From the NCBI GenBank assembly GCA_951799445.1, contig OX637292.1:685296-749295 (forward strand): DNA of 64,000 bases, read 5' to 3'. Each line of letters starts with the position of its first letter. The stretch's first letter is position 1. Shown piece by piece: positions 34,385 through 46,374 of this stretch. Position numbers and translations under genes: made by a program. The DNA comes from Pseudisothecium myosuroides (Eukaryota; Streptophyta; Bryopsida; Hypnales; Lembophyllaceae). Below the pieces are notes generated by a model. It was not told the DNA's origin. It did no database searches and saw only the letters and a program-made list of their open reading frames with translations.

Positions 34385-35470
34385 TTTAACTTTTTCCAAT
34401 CTTATATCAGTGAATGGCAATCTTGGCTTCTTCTTTGCTTGTTTGCCCAATTGAGCAAACATGTGCTCACGAGTCTTAGCTCTCCCCTTGGTCGCTTTCA
34501 CCTCGTCGGCTTCGGGCTTGGTCCTCCACGCCCCAGCCCCATCTGCTCCATCTGTCGGCATATCCTTCTCTACAATCACGGTATCATTGCCGTCTTCCTC
34601 TTCCCGTGCCGGTCCCCCTGCAAACCTGAGCTTCTTGACGCAATCCTCCCCTCCTGCCTTCTTGGACGTGTACTCCAGAGAGGCAAACTCATGCCGTGAC
34701 TGGGGCCACTGATGCGATTGGGAGCTGGAAGGCAGCGACATCGACTCTGCGCGTTGTAGAACCTTCTGTGCAACCGCATTCAACCCTCCTCTCTTACTTG
34801 TCAATCCTACACGCACCATCTCATAGATTCTCTTTTGCTCTTCCAACACCTTGCGCAAGTTGGCATGCTCTTCCCTTGCCTCCTGCAAGGCCCGGTCCAA
34901 CTTCTCGAGCTCCGAGGTCCGACTTGCTCCCCTTGCCAAGGTGGTCATTCCCCCGTGTCCGGCAGCATTACACATCATCCGCTCCACTGCGGACGGACCG
35001 AATAGCTCCCACACGATTCCTAGGAAGTCCGACAACAAAGACCTGGCCTGCTTGTCCCTTTCGCAGGTAGATCCATCCGCCTCGAGACTGAGCAATAGCC
35101 CCAACAAAATATCGACGTGGGGATCCAACTGCCCTTTCTGCAAGGGCAATTGGGAGAGGCCAGAGCCCTACAAATGAACCTCATCCAACGCGTGACCTCC
35201 GTCCACCAAATAGTTTCCCAGGTACTGCACCCATGTGATGGCCTTGGGCAGGTCAATGAAGCAATCACATTGCTCCACCATGTTGGTGAGCAAACGTGCG
35301 ACACACATCTAAGCCAATCGCTGAACTCCCTCAGGAAGTTCCGGCTGGAAGTTGTTGTGCAAAGTGCGGACCACATCCGACCCGGACAAGTGACGGAGTA
35401 GGAACTCCCAATACCAGATCGCCATGAACTTGGAACCCGAGGCATCTCCTCCCATGGGAAAGGAATCCAT
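34379..35470 (-). pseudogene. Unrecognised coiled-coil family, member 1 (two stops)
   Basis: One frame of 364 codons from the ATG at 35470 to the TGA at 34379, with in-frame TAGs at 35311 and 35170. It is homologous to 43872-45170: both share an N-terminal W-x-WE-[FY]LL block, a GSG..QL.L.K block, and a (F/L)xGIVW(E/P)(L/M)F block, then a long helical EEHANLRKVLEEQK-type coiled coil, a downstream basic/acidic region and a charged tail. The likely product is a soluble, partly coiled-coil protein of unknown role. The C-terminus is cut: the homologue continues past RWKKIKNQHP where this copy stops at KVKC and glycyl-tRNA synthetase sequence begins. Confidence 0.55.
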
Positions 35471-35906
35471 GTCACAAAATCGACTCAAGCAGCTACAAAT
35501 AAATTTGCAAAGTTCGAGAAATAGCTACGAGCACAGTCAGGAAAAGGAGCAATTGCATCGAAATGTCGAATGCCTGGTAATCATCAACGGAGCTCCACTT
35601 AGAGAGGGAGTTCGGTGCGGGGCAACTACCAGTTCCATTTGGGAGGTTTGCACCGGGTTGGTTTTGGGGGTGTAACCGGAGTTCACGGAGTCAAAGTTTA
35701 GTTGCAATGGAAAAATCCAAAGATGGGAAACGACGGAAAAATTGACATACTCCAAAATATTATTGAAAAGGATGGTTGGTCTATTTTTTTCAATCCTTGA
35801 TCTCTAGAGTGAAAGTGATTACTGAGGTCATTTTTTGTCCCAAACCACGCAAAAATGTCCCTTCTAATGCGAACGACAAATTTCTCAAATATTTGTTTCT
35901 CCCGCA
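35471..35906. other. Spacer, no gene seen
   Basis: Between the start of the coiled-coil frame and the pogo-like element. Short frames on both strands only; possible promoter region of the minus-strand frame, but no clear TATA box. Confidence 0.3.
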
Positions 35907-35908
35907 TA

Positions 35909-36708
35909 CAGTCAGGCCTCAATAGGTGTTACCTCAATGAGTGTTAAAACTCTATATGTGTTATGGAGATTTTCGCTCCCTTGAAATTAAGACTAGTCAG
36001 TGTTATGTGTTAAGCGTTGCGCAATGTTGCGCTCCCGACTTTGTTAATTTTTCCTTGGTAAGTGATAAGTTTCCAAAAAAAGGCTTTTCGTAAGAGCCAT
36101 CGCTTGGGGGGAGATAATTTTGTGGTAAAGTAATAGTTTCTGGTTGCCAAGTGACTCTAGATGTCCATTCTAGAAACAAATGGATAGGTACATGTATTTT
36201 CAAGTTCGTAAACTAAAAGATCATACATATTTTTAAGCTCATAAAGTAAAAGATGAGTGTACTTTTAAGTTTACAAACTTAAAAATAAAAGGCAAGTCGG
36301 CAAATGGCCAAGATTATGAGAAGGGATTGAAGGCAGAGGTTGTAGGCTTTCAAGATGTAGGTAGTGCTCTCCAGAGTTTGGAGAATTTTTTGGAGCATAG
36401 ACCTAATGACACCATGTTATCTATTAGCATTATGGAAGCACTAAAAAGGAGGTAGAATCTTGGCATGTAGCAGAAACTCTTGATTCATTCTTTCAATGGA
36501 CTTGGATGAATAATGAATCAATATTTTGTAATTCCATCCATTTTTTCTGTAAATGTTATGTATTTACCTTTTTAATTCTTCAAAGTGTTATTTTTTATAA
36601 GTGTTACAAGACATTGGCATCACCCTCTATAGGTGTCGTGTGTTACTCGTGTCCAAGTGTTAACTAAAAGTATGCTCCCAACCCCCAACACTTATTGATG
36701 TCTGACTG
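35909..36708. mobile_element. pogo-like (Tc1/mariner) DNA transposon derivative, 800 bp
   Basis: Terminal inverted repeats of about 24 bp begin CAGTCAGGCCTCAATAGGTG and, at the other end, CAGTCAGACATCAATAAGTG. Each is flanked by TA (35907-35908 and 36709-36710), the target duplication of Tc1/mariner elements. The CAGT...CCTC..TA termini resemble pogo/Emigrant-type ends. GTGTTA words recur inside both ends. The middle keeps a short 3' piece of a transposase frame (36291-36455), so this is an internally deleted copy of an autonomous element rather than a classic MITE. Confidence 0.75.
36291..36455 (+). pseudogene. Remnant of a pogo-like transposase C-terminus
   Basis: 55 codons open to the TAG at 36453, with GFQDVGSALQSLENFLEH and IMEALKRR near the end. 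It lies inside the pogo-like element. Length and position fit the C-terminal tail of a DDE transposase after deletion of the catalytic part. Identity rests mainly on context. Confidence 0.4.
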
Positions 36709-36710
36709 TA

Positions 36711-38797
36711 TCCAACTTTAGGATATTGCACTAAATCAATATGGAAAAAAATTCAAAAACTTCAACCAGGTTATCACAAAATATATGTGTTTCAAGTGAA
36801 GAACGTCGTTTTTTTCCCCCCCGACCAAACTGGATCGTAAGGCCCCCAGCCTCACTTTTAAATTTCGTACTACAAAATGTGAATTTTTTTACATTGAAGA
36901 TTTGAGTTGAAAGTTCAAAAAACAAAACTCGATAGACCCCCCGTAATTTCAATTCTTTAAAAGACTATAGAATTGAAGCAAGTACAAATAATAGAAAAAC
37001 TGAAATGTTTACAGCTTCAAGATGGAATCGAGTGATTGACATACACCAATTCCAATGGTAAGATTGTTTCGTGACAAAAAATGAACCGTATCCCGCCTTT
37101 TTTTGATTAAAAAATTATTAAAATTGAGTTCATTGCAAAATAAATTTGAGACATTATTTTTCCATAAATTTGCTAAGATGGATGGCCTGCAAAACAAGCA
37201 GCTTATGACTTTCACATCACCTATTCAAACGGTATGAATCAAATCTTTTTGAATAGAAAATACAGTAATAATAAAAGATATGTGTACTCAAAAAAGAATG
37301 TTTGAAGTTTTTTTCCCAATTTGCCCTTGCCTAGGAGGGACTTGTTGACGCATAACTTTTGTTTACAAGCACCAATAATTGAAATGAGAATTATAAACCC
37401 AAGAATCTAATTGTTTTCCTTATCCTTGGAAAAATGTCAAAAAATCTCGCCAAAAATGAAGATCACAGGTACTTGTCCGGAGTTCAAAGAACATTACAAA
37501 TAATTTCTGCTTTTGGGAAGGCCAAAAGTTTTGAACTACATTGACCCCCACCGAACAAGTAGAGGGAAATTCAAACCGTTTTTGTTTTTCGATAAAAAAA
37601 AATTCAAGTAGAACGACAAGCGGGTGCTACATCAAGTTCGAATTTTTGCAATATATTTTTTTATACGCATATTTTTTTAAACATTTTTGTACTAGACTTG
37701 TGGTGTGCCAGAAAACCAAACCTCAACATCCCTCCTATGGCTTGGAGGTTTCCTAATGCCCCTGGAAGGACCCTTGCTACTTTGGGGACTAGTGGTATTT
37801 TGGTTCTGGAACGGTGTTTTATTACCAGAATTTTGCTCTCATTATTGAATAGCTGTCTCGTTGTCAAAAAGATCGCTTTCCTTGTAGTAAACGTGGCCTT
37901 CTTATTTAAAAAATAAAAAATCGTCGGCATACTTATTATAATAAATGAATGTTTGACATTTGAAATGATTATTTTAAATTGCTAGTCCCTTTTAAGAACA
38001 CTGCTAATATGGTGGCATGGTCATCTACGTAATATTCTTCACTATACAATGCATGCTAATCCAATCTCCAAGCATGGATTTTGTATTGTTCTTAGTGATG
38101 AGATTTTTCTTCAATTTTTTGGTATCCTAAATGTTGGAATTTTACGAAGAGGTGAAAAGAAGGAGGAGGGAGGAGAGATGCAAACTTTTAAAAAGAGGAA
38201 ATCGTTTAATCTATTTTATTTGAGAATTTTCCCAAAAAAATTGGTCCACCGAGGATCGAGTGAACCTAGGATCGGACAACTTCCATATCAAGAAGTTGGT
38301 GTATGATATGTGCTTCAATATCAAGAAGTTTACTGTATGATAAACTGCAAACATCAAACCCTAAACGTAGGCGTCTGTTGGTATTAGAAAGTCCCCATCC
38401 ATAACATCATCACAGATGACACCTTTTTTGGGCCTCGATTCAAACGAGATATCTATTTCATTGGTATTCATCACGGTCGTGTCTAAATTGCATTCGATGA
38501 CCGGTGAATGCACTCTACCCCTAGGGTCCTAAAACCCTAAACCCAAAAAATAAACGAGAACATGAACGTTTAGTTCGAGTCGGAGAACCGACGATGTGGT
38601 CAAATGACCCAAAAAATCAAACGTGCCGCACTGCACCTGGTTCCTACTCCAAGGCCTTCACATACCTCCTCCACCTATCACCGTACAGGTCAACAAAATG
38701 ACGAGCAGCGCCCACACAATCGACGTATACATCTCTTTGTTTAAAAAAAAAAATTCCCATGTGCTTTTCGAAGATGGATGGGATGTGGATCACGATT
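36711..38797. other. AT-rich spacer, no gene seen
   Basis: Many homopolymer A/T runs and only short frames in all six directions. Nothing with domain-like content. A plus-strand frame at 37541-37756 and its minus-strand partner are AT-driven. Confidence 0.4.
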
Positions 38798-40150
38798 TCA
38801 GGGAGCAGTGGCACTGTGATTCTGCCAATGCGCGTTCGTGATGAAGTCTTGTATGATCGGACGCGTGGCTGCAGCATCTTGCTCCCAGTCGTCATATTGG
38901 AACGATGCGTTGTCCCTTTCACCTGTGTCGGCGGTACGGGCCAGATTCCAGTTCCGAACCTCCCGGAGATGGCTCGCCATGTTCTTGCCACTTCATCCAG
39001 TAGACTGGCGTGCTTCGGTCAGGGCACATCGCATCCTGATGCTTGGCCTGCTTTCATTCCTTCCGCGTGCCTGCGCATTGAGTTCTTGGACTTTGGATCG
39101 TGCATTCATGAGGAGCTCCTGTAGGGTAATGCTGCGAACCTCAAAGGGACCTCCCAACATCCTCTCAATGCCACGCATACTCAGCAGACCGCGGGCGGAA
39201 CAAAAATGATGGGCCTCTTCCACCGTGTTCACATTGACCACCGTGATTTCGATCCAGGTGCCGCAAAGGTACTCCTGCAGTTCGTCCCGTCCGTAGCGCC
39301 CCCAAGTCGTCAACAAGTTGGTCAATTGTTCGCTCCTGGTTTTCAAAGTCTTCACAGTTTTGGGCATATCATCCAACGTGCTTTTCTGTACTCCCGACAG
39401 AGAAGCATGGGTCACTTCTTGATACACCTTGACATGCTCCAAACATTCCTGACTGGGCACCTTGAATTCCAAAGCACCGAAGCCGACGACATTGAACATG
39501 TCGTACACCTTTCCCTGTCTGAAGGTTCGATGGGGAAAGAGTTGTCTCTCGCTGAAGTGAAAGATGTCCACCGCTGCGGTCGGTATTATGGTCCCCACGT
39601 CGAATCGGTTCCTCCTCACCGTGGCCAACACACCACGCAGGGGAAAGTGCAGCCCCACGCAACGGTCAATTTTGGGTTGCGCATTTCGATAAGCCCACTT
39701 CATTCCATAAAAACCGACTCGACATTCCTTATATCCACAAGCACGCAAGGCATCTACCATGGCTTGAAGAGGCATGCTCACCTGGCTCTTGGAGAGAACG
39801 AGATCGTCCTTGTTGGCCGTCAACGACAACAAGTGGTTCCTGCGTAGGTCCAGGCAAATGGAGTGCTTGGCTTGTTGCCTTTGTTCGGGTGTGACCCCGA
39901 CGTCCACCCTCACAACCACCGGGTCCAAAATCACGTGCAACCATCGCTCAAAATAGTTCAAATCCCTTATAGGGTTTCTCCGCACGGCCGGCCGGACAAT
40001 TTCTCCAAACATGCTAGGCAAATCACGCAAGTCCATCATGAAACAAGCAGCATCCACGTCCACGCGGGACAGGTCAAGATGGGGGGGACCCGACCTACCG
40101 GGACCGAGTTCAAGCAACATGGAATCGGGTGAACTCCCACCCCCATCCAT
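38798..40150 (-). pseudogene. Orphan frame of ~450 codons (one stop)
   Basis: Open from the ATG at 40150 to a TGA at 38993 (385 aa), then in the same frame to 38798. GC-richer than its surroundings, with normal amino-acid composition. It begins MDGGGSSPDS and then has DLNYFERWLHVILDPVVVRV, GVTPEQRQQAKHS and a VGFYGMKWAYRN block. A region about residues 250-300 (KTVKTLKTRSEQLTNLL) may be helical, and the tail is rich in arginine. No signal peptide or membrane segment is seen. I do not recognise it. It lies between the two coiled-coil family members on the same strand, so the three may form a set. The 385-codon part could still be functional. Confidence 0.5.
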
Positions 40151-43100
40151 CTAATTTGCGGGGACCCTAAACCCAGAAACGATGATCTGAACTCACGGAA
40201 ACCCGAAAGGAGCAAGGATTTAGATGTCCCGATAAATTTTGCCTGGGGAGCAATGCGCACCAGCAAATATGACACTGTCGGAAACACAAAACTTTCATTC
40301 CTGTGGATCTCACTGTGATGCCAGAGTCCAACACAATATACCCATCCGAAAGGTAAAAGTAGAGTTATTTTTAAGTCATGGAAGGTAAAATTTAAAAAAA
40401 AGCATGGGAATGAAATGTAAAACCGCTCAACCCGAAATAAAAGCCTAGTCCACTTCGATGGAGTTCCGACAGGGCCATCTACACCCTGTAGAATCACCCA
40501 CAAAATCATGCATTGGAGAAGACGCTGCCTCACCGAGAACTCCGATCTTCGAGAACTTGAAAATAATTACCCAAGCGCTAAACCCTAAACCACCTCCGGA
40601 CTGGTGGTAATGAATGCTGGATGTTCAAAATCTCGAGGAGCACCTGCGTTCCTTGCGACCTCTTTTTATGATTACATGGCTAAAAGTCCGAGTGTTGGAT
40701 GTCGGAAGCGGAGGTTTGGATTGTAAAATTCTCCTCTCATTGAACCATCATTTGTGGGTGCATCAAGGATAGACCGTTCCCATCACCATAACCTGAGTTA
40801 GGTGTGACCGCGAATGGATGAGCTGGGAGTGACGATAGTTCATTCAATAGTGCAAAAGGAGAATTTTCTGGCGGTGCCATTTGGGTCGTGCAATCGCGTT
40901 GCATTCCAATCACCGTTGCATGCATTGAATAGTACTTTGCAACGAATGGGGCGGGGGTTGAGGGGACTTGGTGTCCAGCCGAGTTGAATACGATGGGGCG
41001 TTCTTATGCTGCTTGGCAAAAATCGTTTGGTGCACCTAATAATCCATCGGTGTACGGTTTGTGTCGAGGGTTTGATTTTTATGAAAGTGATAAATAACAC
41101 CTTTTCATGGTTCAGGAGTTGTTCGAATTCGTGGCATGCAATGTGACTCCCGGGCTGGACGTTCCGCTCATTCTACATTCCAAAATACCCTGAAACCGAG
41201 ACTTGCATAGTCATCTTCCAATCATTCGCCGACGCCCTTCCATAAAGTCAAGTTACAATACCCGTCCACAAGGATCAGCAGATTCCAACTCGATGGTTGT
41301 GGAAAAGTCAAGTACTTGAAAAAGCAAGAAACAAACATGATACCCTAAATCACCAGCCCTCTTGGCATCACAGGGCCAAAAGAATTATGCCGTAGACACC
41401 TACTCCTAATCGTAGACCTTACAAAACCTACACACATGCAGCGTGAAAAATAATATGGACTGACCGAAATCGACCTTTGCTGCATGCAAAAAGTAATATG
41501 GGAGGTTCCAAAATATGATCGACGATGAAGTTAGACTGACCCTAGATTCTTCGGCATTTTGTTAGAAGACAATTAAACGATCAATTTTCGTTTTAAAAAA
41601 TGGAATGGACACGTCTTGATTCCTGGAATGGACTGTATAATCCTACATCTTGCAAATTTTATTTCGCTCTGACATTACTAACAAGCACTTCACGACAGAC
41701 TTTTCTAGAATTCCCTGTGACTGGTTTGGAGTTTTTGTAGTTTTTCCCTGCTAGTTTTTTGTCCATTTGTGTGTTTCCTTGTGTTCTGATGTCGTTGTGG
41801 AGGGATCTTCGAAGAATTCCTGTGCACAAGAAAATTCTGGGTTTTCTTTGTAGGGATTTTCATAAATTCTCTCCAAATCCCCGGTGTGCAATCCAAATGG
41901 GGAAACTTTGCACACGTTTTACATTTCAATGTTGTTTCCACCGAATATTTGGTAGATTTTACAAGATGCAATTGTCCCATGTTGGTTGTCAAGGGTACCG
42001 TGAGGTTGGACACATGAGACTTGTGAGTTGTCAATCTTGCGGACAATGAATTCTATTCACAGGAATTATTTTAGCATTTTTCAAGTTTGTATACTTTAGA
42101 AATCCAAGAAATTTTATAATTCATGAAATTTCGAAATGTTCGAACGAATGAAATCTGCATATTACTAATATTTTGAACTCTTGAAATCTAGGAAGGATCT
42201 AGATCAAAAATTTTGAAATGTACAAATGGAAGAGATTGAAATTAAGAATCTACGTATTAGTTAGATTTGAGACTCCAAAATCTACAAACTGTATTGATCT
42301 TGTGCACTAAAATTTGTGTTGACATTAGATTTTAGAGGCACAAATCTACATTCTAGAATGTTGAATTCCAAAAATTGAGTTGATTTGGAGGTGGGGACAT
42401 CTCGTGATGATAGTGAAAAATGCACAGATGTTCCCTTCATCAAATGAATGAAATTCCCTGCCTCACATTTCCCTGTAAAGGCACATTCCTTGTGAACATC
42501 GATTTGCTACATTTTTGTGTTTCCTGGGAGGGGAGTTTTAGTACAATACCTGCAGGGAATTCGAAAAACGTTCCTTGTGCTTTGGAAACCATATACTACC
42601 CATTTCAAAGCTTCTTATGGGAATTTGGCCGAAGAAGAGGGTTGCAACAAAAGCCCTATATCCTATTGTTGATTTCCAATTCTTATTCCTAGATCTGGAA
42701 TCCATTTCAATTGACACGAAGGAAGGAAGATGATGATAGGAGAGGAGAATAGAAAAAAATGATGGGTGTTATGTATGCTCATATTAGAACTCAAGTGTAT
42801 TTTTATTTACTGTACAAATTTATTATGAACCCAAAACTACGATGATCGAGAGAATGTGAATGTCATATTGATGCTTCTTACAAAGCATTGGTGTTCAACA
42901 TTGCATGTTCTTACCGGGATACGTTTTTTCTATTGTACAGATGAATAGACCACCCCAAACATTGACTTTCAATCATTTCATATTTCTTTCATTTCGCCAC
43001 ATGATTTCACTTGTTTTCCCTGAAACCGCTCTGGATAATTTCATCTTCTCTACGGAATATATTATCAATTTATCTCCATCGATTTTTTCCCTCCAATAAT

Positions 43101-43871
43101 GCTGAAGGAGTTTATATTTTATTCCAATTTGAAAATATGATAAAATAAAATGACAGGGTGGGACACATGTAGCCGAGGCGACCTCAACCCTAAACCATTA
43201 TTGGGAGAATGGCCGGGTGAGTGCCTCCCGCCCCACGTCTTTGTCCAATGAGCGACGGAACCCATCCCGACTGCCCATCCAATCTAAACCCCCCAAAAAA
43301 ATTTAACAATAAAACCCAAAAACCTTGACCCATCAACCCTGAGCCTCTTGAGCAAACCCTAAGGAAGACTGTAGCTACGCACCTGACGGCGCTCCGCTAT
43401 AGGCCTAGACCCTACTCGCTCCGCTCCGTAGGGTTTAGGTTTCATCTATTTTCTGGATGAAGGAAGGGGCCACCCGACCATTCTTCCGGCAGTGGCGGTG
43501 AAGTCGTCGCTGCTACGTTCTACCCGGTGCCCACTCCAATCACACCCGAGCCCAATCAGAGCTTCGTTCACGAAACCCACAACTCAAGGATTGCAATCAT
43601 TTCATGCAAGACAGTCTTAGGACAGCCATTACAATTTAACGGTTTCTGAAAAGAAGACGTCACCTTCTCCGATCCAAACAACTCGAGGAACAATTATGTC
43701 TGGTACGGGACCACAGAACGTCGATCCACAGCATTGTTATTAAAACCGTTTTTGTCCTCTCCCACGACCAACAGACGAGAGAGACCAATCACACGAGACA
43801 GTCCAAGGAAGCACAGCTGAAAACTATCACCAAAACTAGGCAACTAAAAAACTCTTATCGAATCGCAGCCT
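40151..43871. other. Spacer, no gene seen
   Basis: AT-rich with scattered short frames. Around 41700-42050 both strands are open for about 100 codons, but neither looks coding. A GC-richer stretch near 43200-43560 with AGGGTTTAG-type words may be promoter-like sequence or an interstitial telomere-like remnant. Confidence 0.35.
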
Positions 43872-45170
43872 TCAGTTATATGAACCCTGTGCCTTCTTCT
43901 GTTTTTCGAGGTTCTTGTTCCTATCTTTGAGTTGGGCAGGTGTCACTCCCCCGAGCAGTGTGGGATGTTGGTTTTTGATCTTCTTCCACCTAATACTGCC
44001 ATGACACCTATGCTGCGCGCCCCCTTCCTGGATTGCTATGTCCATTTCATTTGTGAATATTCCTCTCCCCTTCTTTTTCACTCCACCGGTGCCCGATGCA
44101 GGCGCCCCGGTCTTTGCCTGTAAGCCCCTCCCTTTGGTGTCCGGCAAAGGAACATCCTCCGGAGACATAGTGCCACCCTCTCCCTCCTCCTCCTCCTCCT
44201 CTTCCTCGTCCTCATCATCAGACACGCTTCGGCAGCGCTTGGATGGATTCGGTTGTATCGGTGCCCGTTCAAATGGCTTCGCTGCCTTCAATGGCAGCGG
44301 TGTGCACTCGCCCCAGGTTTTTTTTGGTGCCTTCTTTGTAAAGTCGGAGAACCGACCTACCACGGAGTTGGGTTTGGAAAAGTACTGGACAGATGTCACC
44401 TGGGATTGGACTTGCGCAGCTTCCATCCCCACTCGAAGAAAGGTGTGCTTCCCGCCTCGGAGCTCAGCACCGTGTCCTTGTAGGGCATCCAAGGCATCCG
44501 TTTCTTCCTCGATCTGTCGCTTCAAGGCCCTGTTGTCGTCTCCCAGGGATTCAAAAGCTTTCAGCAGCTCCGCCATCCTCAACTCAGCTCTAGAGTCCTC
44601 CTCCGACATGTCAAGCCGCCCTCCCACACGCTCAGCCGCACCATCTGCAGCGAGGACGGTCAACGCCAGACGCTCAAACATGGGCCAAACGATGCCACAA
44701 AACTTGCCGAGCATGCGTTTCGCCCGTCGTCTCACGTCTTCGCTCTCTTCCTGTTTCTCCAATCCTAATAAGCCGCCCCTCAAAGCCGTGATGTGTGGTT
44801 GCAGGGCCTCCTTCTCCAAGGAAAGCTGCTTGGAGCCCGACCCCCAGTGCGCCTGCTGGAGGTTGGCCGCCGCATCTCTCACCAACGAATCTTGGAAGCT
44901 GTCCAAGCAACGCAGGCTCCTCAATACCACCTCCCACTGATGTTCGTCACCCTCGGAAATGTTCTCCAGTTGATTCAATTACTACATTTGAACTAACCTA
45001 TCGACGGAAACGGGGAAGCCTTCCTTGAAGGATTCCGGAATTCCATCCCTTGACCCGCCCAATCTGGTGTACATCAAGAGATACTCCCAGACCCAACTAT
45101 AAACGAAGCTTCCCCCTATCTCCTCAAAATGGTCGTGAGGAGCAGGGCTCCCATCCGTTGCCATGCCCAC
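43872..45170 (-). pseudogene. Unrecognised coiled-coil family, member 2 (two adjacent stops)
   Basis: One frame of 433 codons from the ATG at 45170 (or 45164) to 43872, interrupted only by TAG-TAA at 44984-44979. It is the fuller homologue of 34379-35470. Order: W-V-WEYLL block; LRCLDSFQDSL; GSGSKQLSLEKEAL; FCGIVWPMFERLAL; a coiled coil about residues 160-200 (LKRQIEEETDALDALQ); KK(A)PKKTWGE; a run of acidic residues about residue 275; then a basic C-terminal region with RCHGSIRWKKIKNQHP. The charged, low-complexity tail suggests a nuclear or nucleic-acid-associated protein, which is inference. No known domain was recognised. Confidence 0.55.
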
Positions 45171-45789
45171 GGTCGTTGTGTTCGAACTATGGTACTATGA
45201 CAGCTGCACTCCCACCCGCAATTCGCAGAGACGCTATCAAAAATGATACCCACAGAAGAACGGGGACCAAGAAATGTCGTGGATACAATTGCCTCAAAAT
45301 CGCCGACCGAACCGAATTCATCGCTGGAGTGAAGGGTCAGTTGACTCCTACACCACAAGTGCTTTGAGGTCATTGCAAGAGGTGGTTTGCTGTAGTCAAG
45401 GATCAGCTTCCTCGCGCACTAGGAGTGGTTTGGGTTAGGGATAGGGTGACCTAAACACCAAAGTTCAACACCAGCTTCCTTGTCCACTGGCAGTGGTCCA
45501 AAATCCCAGGAACTCGAATGCTCGATCCTAGGGACGGGCTTATGATTGGTGTATGATGCATGACTGGGTGGTAGAGGGAGTTCGTCTTCTTTTGTTTTTT
45601 TGGATGATTCCGCGCCAAAATATTATATCAAGGTTGGATGTTGTTGTCAATACGAAGATCGGATTACTCTTGGATAACGGTATTGAGGAAGAACTCGTGT
45701 AAAGGCATCTTCGATTTGCAGATGCAACACGGGCCACTCTTGGCCTTCTTGTTTGGAATATACCGTCACAATAGACTCACCCTTACAGG
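45171..45789. other. Spacer upstream of the right inverted-repeat arm
   Basis: Contains the promoter side of the minus-strand coiled-coil frame and, nearer 45789, intron-like sequence ending in the CCCTTACAG acceptor of the plus-strand exon at 45790. Confidence 0.35.
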
Positions 45790-45944
45790 TTGGTTTCCTT
45801 GAGATTGAAGGTCAAATTCTAGAGGTGCAAGTATATGAAAATTCTAAGTCGTCGAAACTAGATATCTCATCTTCTTCCAGTGACAGGGATAACAAGAATT
45901 TCGAATCAAGGGAGCTGTGGACCTTGCTCAAAGCCCCTTTGTAA
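45790..45944 (+). pseudogene. C-terminal exon of an unidentified gene
   Basis: About 51 codons after a CCCTTACAG acceptor, ending with TAA (45942-45944). It contains GFLEIEGQILEVQVYENSKS, a serine run and NFESRELWTLLKAPL. Its last third lies in the right inverted-repeat arm and is repeated in reverse in the left arm (about 30475-30557, more decayed). So the duplicated arms include the 3' end of a gene plus its downstream sequence. Confidence 0.5.
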
Positions 45945-46374
45945 TGTATTATTGTTTGTAAAAGTTGCTTGTTTCTGGACTTAAGTTCTAGTTTCCATTT
46001 CCATGTTACAGCATTGCACTTACAGTGATAAGCTTAAATTGAACTACTTCCCTTAACATTACCATTGTAGTCTAGATTAATCAAACATTGTGATTTAAAA
46101 GCCTTAGATGCTAGAAGTCTTCATTTTGAGTTGCAGTTCGGTGTCTAAATTGATTTAGGATTAAAATTGGGGTTTCCTTGGCCCTAATTTGCTATTAGGG
46201 CTTCCACAGAACTTGAAATTTTCAAAAAAGCTTTACACAGTTCTCTTCCTTATTAGATTGCGATTCTAACCGTATACTAACATCGCCAAAAGCATACACA
46301 CACAGGAACTTATTTTCTCTATGGGACGCCCCTGTAACCCTAAATCCTAAACCCTAAACCCTAAACCCTAAACC
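45857..46374. repeat. Right arm of ~0.52-kb inverted repeat, telomere-repeat tipped
   Basis: Reverse complement of 30018-30557. The inner end carries the last codons of the 45790-45944 exon, the centre matches the left arm over hundreds of bases, and the outer end is the CCCTAAA tract at 46335-46374. Some left-arm stretches carry small indels relative to this arm. Confidence 0.85.
46335..46374 (-). repeat. Interstitial telomere repeat, right
   Basis: About five CCCTAAA units (one CCTAAAT variant), TTTAGGG on the minus strand, at the outer tip of the right arm. The tracts in the two arms therefore point in opposite directions, both towards the inside of the segment when read as TTTAGGG. Confidence 0.9.

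Noticed and set aside
35909..36708. Simple MITE
   Set aside because: An internal transposase-like C-terminal frame remains, so it is an internally deleted autonomous element.
39206..39847. 213-codon plus-strand frame
   Set aside because: Antisense to the better-supported minus-strand frame 38798-40150, with no independent evidence.
42420..43099. Plus-strand frames of 64-90 codons in the 40-44 kb spacer
   Set aside because: AT-driven, hydrophobic, with no splice context or recognisable motif.
44038..44940. 300-codon plus-strand frame
   Set aside because: Antisense shadow of the minus-strand coiled-coil frame; its serine run mirrors the acidic run on the other strand.
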